Source: Synechococcus sp. WH 7805
Lineage (GTDB): Bacteria > Cyanobacteriota > Cyanobacteriia > PCC-6307 > Cyanobiaceae
Length of the DNA: 64,000 bases
Direction of reading: 5' to 3'
Assembly (NCBI RefSeq): GCF_000153285.1
Contig: NZ_CH724168.1
Span: 1,916,110-1,980,109, forward strand
Positions 26,608 to 37,700 of the stretch are shown piece after piece. The translations under genes and the position numbers were made by a program. Each line of letters begins with the position of its first letter. Position 1 is the stretch's first letter. A model generated the notes under the pieces. The model made no database searches, was not told the origin of the DNA, and was given only the letters and a program-made list of their open reading frames with translations.

Positions 26608-28795
26608 TTCGCAGCTTTGAAGGTTGCGCTGACCCTGCCCGTTGTGGTTTGGACGGATCAGAGGATCAAGGAGTCCGCGGATAGTTCGTTGACTCCTTTG
26701 AGGTTGATTTGAAAGTCAGCAAAGAGGTCGTCGTCAATATTGAGTCTGAGGACAGCGTTGTTAAACCTTGCCTGGCCAATGTCTGAGAAGCGATCGGATC
26801 CAATGAAGACAAAGGCTTGATCACCGTTCGTGTTTGGATCGGCATCAATCCGTGAGAGGTCGATGGTGTCGTCTGCTGTGAAATCAGTGATCTGATCTCT
26901 TGTTGCATTGGTTATGCCGGAGTCATTGATGGATTGAAAGAGAAAAGTATCGGCATTGCTGCCGCCGGTGAGTTTGTCTTTGTCTTCTTTGCCGATGAGT
27001 GTGTCGTTGCCGCCTTTGCCGTTGAGGCGATTTTTACCTGAATTGCCTTCAATTCTGTTGTCCAGGTCATTGCCAGTGCCATTGAGATTGTCAGTGCCCG
27101 TGAGGATCAGGTTTGCAAGACCGTCTGGAAGGGTCACGCTTTCGGAGGACCTGATCGTTGAGGTGATGAGATCGTTGGTATCGATGATGAGATCAGCATT
27201 GTCACTGAGGGAACCCTGAGTTCCGGGCTGAGGGAGTGAAAGGATGGCTGGATTGCCGTTGGCATCAGTGATGCTGCCGCCGTTGAGTGCGAGTGCTGTG
27301 GAAGAGAGCTGATCGAGATCAGCGGAGGTGTCACCGTCTTGAACGGTGTATTGGAAGGTGAGGGTGTTGGTGCCGGAGCCGGAGGTAAAGATCGCTTTGC
27401 GATCGGTGGTGCCGGTTTCGAGCTGGAGAGTGGGTGTGCCGCCAGTGGTGTCAACGACAACGGGTTTTGAGAAGCCGATGGTGAGGTTGATGACAGCACC
27501 GATGGTGTAGACGCCATTGACGGTGGAGGAGTTCACGCCAGGAGCAGCCCCCGTGTTGCGGAAGAAGAGGGTGTCACCGGCGGCATTGCCAATGAAGAGA
27601 TCAGGGTCGCTGTCGTTATCAGGATCGGCAAAGGCCGGGCTTGCGTTGAAGCCCACATCAGTAATTCCGAAGGGATTGGGTTCACCGTTGGCCCCGCGTT
27701 CTTGGCTGTAGGCGGGAGCGGTGGAGCCTGGAGGGGCGTTGTTGCGGAAGACAAGGGTGTTGCCGTCTCGATTGCCGATGAAGAGATCAAGATCACCGTC
27801 GCCATCGGCATCGGTGAAGGCGGGGGCGGCGGAGAGTCCTACATCGTTGATTCCAAAGGGATTGGTGGCAGCTGGTGCGTAAGCGGGAGTGGTGGCTCCT
27901 GGAGTGGCGTTGTTGCGGAAGACAAGGGTTTTACCGCGTAGGTTGCCGATGAAGAGATCAAGATCGCCGTCGTTATCGGTATCTGTAAAGGCGGGCTTGG
28001 CGAAACGGCCCACGTCGGTGATTCCGAAAGGATTGGGTTCACCGTTGGCCCCGCGTTCTTGGCTGTAGGCGGGAGCGGTGGAGCCTGGAGGGGCGTTGTT
28101 GCGGAAGAAGAGGGTGTTGCCGGCTCGATTGCCGATGAAGAGATCAAGGTCACCATCGTCATCAATGTCGGTGAGGGTTGGGCTGGCGGCGCGACCTACA
28201 TCAGTAATCCCGAAAGGATTGGTGACTGCTGGTGCGTAGGCGGGAGCGGTGGAGCCTGAAGCGGCGGTGTTGCGGAAGAAGAGGGTGTTGCCGGCTCGAT
28301 TGCCGATGAAGAGATCAAGATCATCGTCGCCATCAATGTCGGCAAAGGTGGGTTTGGCGGAGAGGCCGACATCGGAAATTCCGAAAGGATTGCTGGCTTC
28401 TAAAACGTATGTGCGGGTGTCCGTGCTGACGAAGGGCGCGATGCCGTCGATCACCAGATCGGCATTGCTGCTGAGAGAGCCTGCTGCGCCTGGGTTGGGG
28501 AGATTGAGGATGGCGTTGTTACCTGCGGCATCCTGAATGGTTCCGCCGTTGAGGGCGAGTGCGGAGGAGGAGAGCTGATCGAGATCAGCGGAGGAATCAC
28601 CGTCTTGAACGATGTATTGGAAGGTGAGGGTGTTGGTGCCTGAACCGGAGGTGAAGATCGCTTTGCGATCGATGGTTCCGGTTTCGAGCTGGAGAGCTGG
28701 GGTGCCTGTGACGACAACATCCTCATCGAAGGTCACGGTGAGGTTGATGACGGAGCCGATGCCGTAGGAGCCGTCGGCGGTGGTGGAGTCGACGC
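26330..28795. repeat. 2466-bp direct repeat, copy 2
   Basis: Second copy of 695-3160. Its left edge is a sharp junction with the AraC remnant. Its right edge lies in an Ig-like unit of giant B, after GAGTCGACGC shared by both copies. It is long and identical enough to support homologous recombination that would delete or amplify the intervening 25.6 kb. Confidence 0.95.
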
Positions 28796-31700
28796 CCGTG
28801 ACAGTGGGCTGGTTGCCGTCGATCACCAGATCGGCATTGGTGCCAAGTGATCCGGTATCGCCTGGTTCAGCAAGGGTGAGGATGGCATTGTTACCTGCAG
28901 CATCGGCGATGGAGCCGCCATTGAGTTCGAGTGCTGTTGAGGAAAGCTGATCAAGATCAGCGGAGGTGTCACCGTCTTGAACGGTGTATTGAAAAGTGAG
29001 AGTGGTGCTGCCTGAGCCGGAAATGAAGATCGCTTTGCGATCGATGGTTCCGGTTTCGAGCTGAAGAGTGGGCGTGCCTGTGACGACAACATCCTCATCG
29101 AAGGTCACGGTGAGGTTGATGACGGAGCCAATGCCGTAGGAGCCGTCGGCGGTGGTTGAACTCACGCCCGTCACAGTGGGCTGGTTGCCGTCGATCACCA
29201 GATCGGCATTGGTGCCAAGTGATCCGGTATCGCCTGGTTCAGCAAGGGTGAGGATGGCATTGTTACCTGCAGCATCGGCGATGGAGCCGCCATTGAGTTC
29301 GAGTGCTGTTGAGGAAAGCTGATCAAGATCAGCGGAGGTGTCACCGTCTTGAACGGTGTATTGAAAAGTGAGAGTGGTGCTGCCTGAGCCGGAAATGAAG
29401 ATCGCTTTGCGATCGATGGTTCCGGTTTCGAGCTGGAGAGCTGGGGTGCCTGTGACGACAACATCCTCATCGAAGGTCACGGTGAGGTTGATGACCGAGC
29501 CGATTCCATAGGTGCCATCAGCGGTGGCAGAGTTGACCGGGGCGATGGCAGCGGTGTTACGGAAGAAGAGAGTGTTGCCGTCTTCATCGCCGATAAAGAG
29601 ATCAAGATCACCGTCGTTATCGGCATCAGCAAAGACAGGGCTTGCGGTGGAGGCAACTTGTGTAATCCCGAAGGGATTGGTTTCAGCTGCGGCGAAAGCG
29701 GGCGTGGTGGCGCCTGGAGTGGCGGTGTTACGGAAAAAGAGGGTGTTGCCATCTCGATTGCCGATAAAGAGATCAAGATCACCGTCGTTATCGGCATCAG
29801 CAAAGGCCGGGCTAGCTAAGGAGCCAACATCCGTAATCCCGAAGGGATTGGTTTCAGCTGCAGCGAAAGCAGGAGTGGGGGCGCCTGGAGCGGCGGTGTT
29901 GCGGAAGAAAAGGTTGTCGCCGTCTTCATTGCCGATGAAGAGATCAAGATCGCCGTCGCCATCGGCGTCAGCAAAGGCAGGGCTTACGAAGAGGCCAACC
30001 TCAGTAATCCCGAAGAGATTGGTTGCAGCTCCAGCGAAAGCGGGAGCTGTTGCGCTTGCAGCGGCGGTGTTAAGGAAGGAGAAGGTGTCGCCGTCTTCAT
30101 TGCCGATGAAGAGATCAAGATCACCGTCGTTATCGGCATCAGCAAAGGCAGGGCTTGCGGTGGCGTCAACATTCGTTATCCCGAAGGGATTGATTTCAGC
30201 TGCGGCGAAAGCAGGAGTGGTGGCGCCTGAAGGGGAGGTGTTGCGGAAGAAGAGGGTGTTGCCGTCTCCCTCGCCAATGAAGAGATCGAGATCACCGTCC
30301 TTATCGACATCGGCAAAGGTTGGGCCTGCGAAGGAGCCAACACCCGTAATCCCGAAGGGGTTGGTGACAGCTGCGGCGAATGACGGAGAGGTTTGAGGGG
30401 CTGTTGTGTCTTTGGTGGTGGAATCAGTGGCTTGCGTTGCTGAATTACCGGCTAAGTCGCTGACATCGGCGGTGATGTTGAGGGTGCCGTCGTTTAAGGA
30501 AGAGAGATCGAGGCCAGAGACGGAATAGCTGTTGCTGTTGACGGTTGCGGTGGTGTTGATGGGAGTGCCACCACCAGAGGAGGTGATGTTGATGGAAACG
30601 GTCTGGCCGTTTTCTGCGCCGGTGGTGGAGCCAGAGATGGTGACGGAGGAATCTTCTGTTGCGTTGAGGAAACCATCGCCGCCGTTATTGATGGCAACAG
30701 AGATGGTGGGCGCCACACCGTCGATCACCAGAGCCGCATTGGTGCCAAGTGATCCCGTATCGCCTGGAGCAGCGAGGGTGAGGATGGCGTTATTACCTGC
30801 AGCATCGGCGATGGAGCCGCCATTGAGTTCGAGTGCTGTTGAGGAAAGCTGATCAAGATCAGCGGAAGTATCCCCTTCTTGAACGGTGTATTGGAAGGTG
30901 AGGGTGTTGGTGCCTGAGCCGGAGACGAAGATCGCTTTGCGATCGATGGTTCCGGTTTCAAGCTGAAGAGTGGGTATGCCGACTGTGGTGTCGACAACAA
31001 CAGCTTCTGAAAAGGAAACAGTGAGGTTGATGAAATCGCCGATGCCGTAGGAGACGTCGGCGTTGGTTGAACTCACGCCCGTGACAGTGGGCCTGGTGGT
31101 GTCGATCACCAGAGCCGCATTGTCGCCAAGTGATCCCGTATCGCCTGGAGCAGCGAGGGTGAGGATGGCGTTATTACCTGCAGCATCGGCGATGGAGCCG
31201 CCATTGAGTTCGAGTGCTGTTGAGGAAAGCTGATCAAGATCAGCGGAAGTATCCCCTTCTTGAACGGTGTATTGGAAGGTGAGGGTGTTGGTGCCCGAGC
31301 CGGAGACGAAGATCGCTTTGCGATCGATGGTTCCGGTTTCAAGCTGAAGAGTGGGTATGCCGACTGTGGTGTCGACAACAACAGCTTCTGAAAAGGAAAC
31401 AGTGAGGTTGATGAAATCGCCGATGCCGTAGGAGACGTCGGCGTTGGTTGAACTCACGCCCGTGACAGTGGGCCTGGTGGTGTCGATCACCAGAGCCGCA
31501 TTGTCGCCAAGTGATCCCGTATCGCCTGGAGCAGCGAGGGTGAGGATGGCGTTATTACCTGCAGCATCGGCGATGGAGCCGCCATTGAGTTCGAGTGCTG
31601 TTGAGGAAAGCTGATCAAGATCAGCGGAAGTATCCCCTTCTTGAACGGTGTATTGGAAGGTGAGGGTGTTGGTGCCTGAGCCGGAGACGAAGATCGCTTT

Positions 31701-34700
31701 GCGATCGATGGTTCCGGTTTCAAGCTGAAGAGTGGGTATGCCGACTGTGGTGTCGACAACAACAGCTTCTGAAAAGGAAACAGTGAGGTTGATGAAATCG
31801 CCGATGCCGTAGGAGACGTCGGCGTTGGTGGAGTCGACGCCCGTGACAGTGGGCTGGTTGCCGTCGATCACCAGAGCGGCATTGTCGCCAAGCGATCCTT
31901 GTTCCCCTGGATCAGCGAGGGTGAGGATGGCGTTATTACCTGCAGCATCGGCGATGGAGCCGCCATTGAGTTCGAGTGCTGTTGAGGAAAGCTGATCAAG
32001 ATCAGAGGAAGTATCCCCTTCTTGAACGGTGTATTGGAAGGTGAGGGTGTTGGTGCCTGAGCCAGAGGTAAAGGTCGCTTTGCGATCGATGGTGCCGGTT
32101 TCAAGTTGAAGTGTGGGTGTGCCGCCTGAGGTGTCGACAACAACGGGTTCTGAGAAGGAAACAGTGAGGTTGATGACATCGCCGATGCCGTAGGTGCCAT
32201 CTGGTGTGGTGGAGGCGACCGGGGCTACGGGTGTTGCAGCGGTGTTGAGGAAGAAGGCGGTGTCGCCGTTGAAATTGCCGATGAAGAGGTCGAGATCACC
32301 GTCGTTATCGGCATCCGCAAAGGCGGGCTTAGCAGCAAAGCCCTCTTTGGAGATTCCGAAGGGATTGTTTTCAGATGCGGCGTAAGCGGGTGAGGTGGCG
32401 CCTAGAGCGGCGGTGTTGCGGAAGAAGAGGGTGTTGCCGGCGCTGTTGCCGATAAAGAGATCAAGGTCGCCGTCTCCATCGGCGTCAGCAAAGGCCGGGG
32501 TTGCAGAAAAGCCAACATCTGTAATTCCAAAGGGATTGGTGACAGCTGAGGCGAATTCGGGCTCGGTGCTGCCTGGAGCGGCGATGTTGCGGAAGAAGAA
32601 GGTGTCGCCTCTATTCGCAACACTGTTGCCGATGAAGAGATCAAGATCCCCGTCTCCATCGGCGTCAGCAAAGGCAGGGCTGGCATTGATGACAATGGGG
32701 ATTCCGAAGGGGGTGTCTCCACCTTCTTGTATGAACGCCGGAGTGTCGGCTGAGCCGGTGTTGCGGAAGAAGAAAGTGCTTCCGAAGGTGTCACCAATGA
32801 AGAGATCAAGATCGCCATCCCGATCAATGTCGGCAAATTCAGGTTTGGCGATAGATCTATCTGCAACCTCCGTAATCCCGAAGGGATTGGTTTCAGCTGC
32901 TGCAAAAGCGGGTGAAGTGGCGCCTAGAACGGCGGTGTTGCTGAAGAAGAGGATCTCGCCGTCTGCACCGCCGATGAAGAGATCGAAGTCACCGTCTCCA
33001 TCAATGTCGGTGAGGGTTGGGCTGGCTTGCAAGCGCACATCCGTAATCCCGAAGGGATTGGTTGCAGCTGCGGCGAAAGCGGGAGCCGTCGCGAAGCTGC
33101 CTTGGCTGCCGGTGGGCCTGGTGGTGTCGATCACCAGAGCCGCATTGTCGCCAAGTGATCCCGTATCGCCTGGAGCAGCGAGGGTGAGGATGGCGTTATT
33201 ACCTGCAGCATCGGCGATGGAGCCGCCATTCAGTTCGAGTGCTGTTGAGGAAAGCTGATCAAGATCAGCGGAAGTATCCCCTTCTTGAACGGTGTATTGG
33301 AAGGTGAGGGTGTTGGTGCCTGAGCCAGAGGTAAAAATCGCTTTGCGATCGATGGTGCCGGTTTCAAGCTGAAGTGTGGGTGTGCCGCCTGAGGTGTCGA
33401 CAACAACGGGTTCTGAGAAGGAAACGGTGAGGGTTATGACGTCGCCGATGCCGTAGGTGCCACTGGCCGTTTCTGAAGTCACTGGGGCTACGGGTGTGGC
33501 GGCGGTGTTGCGGAAGAAGTTGGTGAGGCCGCCACTGTTGCCGATGAAGAGATCGAGATCGCCGTCGTCATCGATATCGGCAAAGGCAGGTCTGGAGATG
33601 AAGCCAACATCCGTGATCCCAAAGGGAGTGGTTCCTTCTTGTTGGGTGAAAGCGGGAGCGTTTGCAGAACCGGTGTTGCGGAAGAAGAGGGTGTCGCCAT
33701 CCTCAATTCCGATGAAGAGATCAAAATCACCGTCATTGTCGATATCAGCAAAAGCAGGTTTGGCGTAGGAGCCAACATCCGGAATATCGAAGGGAGTGGT
33801 TCCTTCTTGTTGGGTGTAAGCGGGAGCGCTCGCAGAACCGGTGTTGCGGAAGAAGAGGGTGTTGGCGGGTCTGTTGCCGATGAAGAGATCAAAATCACCG
33901 TCATTGTCGATATCAGCAAAAGCAGGGCTGGCGGAGGAGCCAACATTCGTAATCCCGAAAGGATTGGTTGCAGCTCCAGCGAAAGCGGGAGCTGTTGCGC
34001 TTGCAGCGGCGGTGTTAAGGAAGAAGAGGGTGTTGGCGGTTCTGTTGCTAATAAAAAGATCAAGATCACCGTCGCCGTCGATATCGGCAAATTCAGGGCT
34101 GGCGGAGGAGCCAACATTCGTAATCCCGAAGGGAATGATTTCAGCTGGTGCGAAAGCGGGAGTGGTGGCGCTTGGAGCGGCGGTGTTGCGGAAAAAGTTG
34201 GTGTCGCCGTCTTCATTGCCAATAAAAAGATCAAGATCACCGTCGCCGTCGATATCGGCAAATTCAGGGCTGGAGGATTGGCCAACATCCATAATCCCGA
34301 AGGGATTCGTGACTGCTGCGGCGTAAGCGGGAGCCGTCGCGAAGCTGCCTTGGCTGCCGGTGGGCCTGGTGGTGTCGATCACCAGAGCCGCATTGTCGCC
34401 AAGTGATCCCGTATCGCCTGGAGCAGCGAGGGTGAGGATGGCGTTATTACCTGCAGCATCGGCGATGGAGCCGCCATTGAGTTCGAGTGCTGTTGAGGAA
34501 AGCTGATCAAGATCAGCGGAAGTATCCCCTTCTTGAACGGTGTATTGGAAGGTGAGGGTGTTGGTGCCTGAGCCGGATTCAAAGATCGCTTTGCGATCGA
34601 TGGTTCCTGTTTCCAGCTGAAGAGTGGGTGTACCGCCAGAGGTGTTGACAACAACGGCTTCTGAGAAGGAAACAGTGAGGTTGATGACATCGCCGATGCC

Positions 34701-37700
34701 ATAGGAGCCATCAGCGGTGGCTGACTCGACCGGGGCTACGGGTGTGGCGGCGGTGTTAAGGAAGAAGACGGTGTCGCCGGATCCACTGCCGATGAAGAGA
34801 TCGAGATCGCCATCGCCATCGATATCGGCAAAGGCGGGGTTTGCGGAAGAGACAACACTCGCAATCCCGAAGGGGTTGGTGACAACTGCGGCGTAAACCG
34901 GCGAGGTGGCGCCTGGAGCGGCGGTGTTTCGGAAGAAGAGGGTGTTGCCGTCGAAATTACTGATGAAAAGATCGAGATCGCCGTCGCCATCGACATCAGC
35001 AAAGGCCGGGCTAGCTGAGGAGCCAACACCCGTAATCCCGAAGGGATTGTTTTCAGATGCGGCGTAAGCGGGTGAGGTGGCGCCTAGAGCGGCGGTGTTG
35101 CGGAAGAAGACGGTGTCGCCTTTGCCACTGCCGATGAAGAGATCAAGATCGCCGTCGTTATCGGCGTCAGTAAAGGCCGGGTTGGCTCGGCCGCCAAGCC
35201 CCGTAAGGCCGCCAACATTCGTAATCCCGAAGGGATTGTTTTCAGATGCGGCGTAAGCGGGTGAGGTGGCGCCTAGAGCGGCGGTGTTGCGGAAGAAGAC
35301 GGTGTCGCCGTTGCCACTGCCGATGAAGAGATCAAGATCGCCGTCGTTATCGGCGTCAGCGAAGGCAGGGCTGGCTTCGTCAACATCTGTAATCCCGAAG
35401 GGATTGGTGACGGCTGTTGCGTAAGCGGGCGTGGTGCTGTCTGGAGCGGCAGTGTTGCGGAAAAAGACGGTATCGCCGTCGAGATTGCCTATGAAAAGAT
35501 CCAGATCACCGTCGTTATCGGCATCAGCAAAGGCAGGGCTAGCGACTAACCCAATGTCCCTAATCCCGAAGGGATTGATTTCAGCTGCGGCGAAAGCGGG
35601 AGCTGTCGCAAAACTCCCCTGGCTTCCGGTAGGTCTGGTGGTGTCGATCACTAGAGCGGCATTGTAGCCTAGAGATCCGGCTTCGCCTGGTTCAGCGAGA
35701 GTGAGGATGGCGTTGTTCCCTGCGGCATCGGCGATGGTGCCGCCGTTGAGTTCGAGTGCTGTTGAGGAAAGCTGATCAAGATCAGCGGAAGTATCCCCTT
35801 CTTGAACGATGTATCGGAAGGTGAGAGTGGTGCTGCCTGAGCCAGAGGTAAAGGTCGCTTTGCGATCGATGGTGCCGGTTTCAAGCTGAAGTGTGGGTGT
35901 GCCGCCTGAGGTGTCGACAACAACGGGTTCTGAGAAGGAAACGGTGAGGGTTATGACGTCGCCGATGCCGTAGGAGCCGTCTTGGGTTGTGGAGTCAACC
36001 GGTGCTACGGGTGTGGGCGCGGTGTTGCGGAAGAAGAGGGTGTTGCCGGAGACATTGCCGATGACGAGATCAAGATCGCCGTCGTTATCGGCGTCAGCCA
36101 AAGCCGGGCTGGCGTTGGAATCAAGCTCCGTGATCCCGAAAGGATTGGGTTCAGCTGCGGCGAATTCGGGCTCGGTGCTGCCTGGAGCGGCGGTGTTGCG
36201 GAAGAAGAGGGTGTTGGCGGGTCTGTTGCCGATGAAGAGATCAAGATCGCCGTCTCCATCGGCATCAGCAATGGCCGGGGTTGAAAAGTCATCAACACGC
36301 GTAATCCCGAAGGGATTGAATGCAGCTGCGGCGAATTCGGGCTCGGTGCTGCCTGGAGCTGCGGTGTTGCGGAAGAAGATGGTGTCGCCGTCGATGCTGC
36401 CGATGAAGAGATCAAGATCACCGTCGCCATCGGCGTCAGCCAAGGCCGGACTGGCGGCGGGATCTACAACCGTGATCCCAAAGGGATTGGGTTCAGCTGC
36501 GGCGAATTCGGGCTCGGTGCTGCCTGGAGCGGCGGTGTTGCGGAAGAAGATGGTGTCGCCGAATACATTGCCGATGAAGAGATCAAGATCACCGTCGTTA
36601 TCGGCATCAGCAAAGGCAGGGCTAGCGAAGGAGCCAACACCCGTAATCCCGAAGGGATTCGTGACTGCTGCGGCGTAAGCGGGTGAGGTGCTGCCTGGAG
36701 CGGCGGTGTTGCGGAAGAAGACGGTGTCGCCGCCTTCATTGCCGATGAAGAGATCAAGATCACCGTCGTTATCGGCATCAGCAAAGGCAGGGCTGGCGAA
36801 GGAGCCAACACCCGTAATCCCGAAGGGATTGGTTGCAGCTGCGGCGAAAGCGGGAGCTGTCGCAAAACTCCCCTGGCTGCCTGTCGGTCTGGTGGTGTCG
36901 ATCACCAGAGCCGCATTGGTGCCAAGTGATCCCGTATCGCCTGGAGCAGCGAGGGTGAGGATGGCGTTATTACCTGCAGCATCGGCGATGGAGCCGCCAT
37001 TGAGTTCGAGTGCTGTTGAGGACAGCTGATCAAGATCAGCGGAAGTATCCCCTTCTTGAACGGTGTATTGGAAGGTGAGGGTGTTGGTGCCTGAGCCGGA
37101 GACGAAGATCGCTTTGCGATCGATGCTGCCGGTTTCCAGCTGAAGGGTGGGTGTGCCGACTGTGGTGTCGACAACAACAGCCTCTGAAAAGGCAACGGTG
37201 AGATTGATGACCGAGCCAATGCCGTAGGAGCCATCAGCGGTGGCTGACTCGACCGGGGCTACGGGTGTGGCGGCGGTGTTAAGGAAGAAGACGGTGTCGC
37301 CGGATCCACCTACAGTGCCAATAAAAAGATCAAGATCGCCGTCGCCGTCGATATCGGCAAATTCAGGTCTGGCGAGTTCGACACCACGCTCGATCCCGAA
37401 GGGATCGATTTCAGCTGGTGCGAAATCAGGGGCTGTCGCGCGCAGGAGGCTGCCGGTGGGCCTGGTGGTGTCGAGTGAGGCCTCAACCGCAACGGCGATG
37501 CCATCAAGAATAAGGATGCGTTGGTCGTTTTCTCGATCAGCGGAGGGATCGGGAGTTTCTCCGCGCAACAGGGACGAGAAGATTGCGCCTTCATCACCAG
37601 CCGTGTCGGTTGAGTCGTTGAGGCGCCGATCGATGGCATGGCCGAGTTCCTCGAGCAGCACGGCCTCGATCTGCTCAGCGGTGGCCAGCTCCAGCCAGGC

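Noticed and set aside
25413-26660. Insertion sequence or transposase as the cause of the duplication
   Set aside because: No transposase-like frame or inverted terminal repeats were found at 26329/26330 or near 695.
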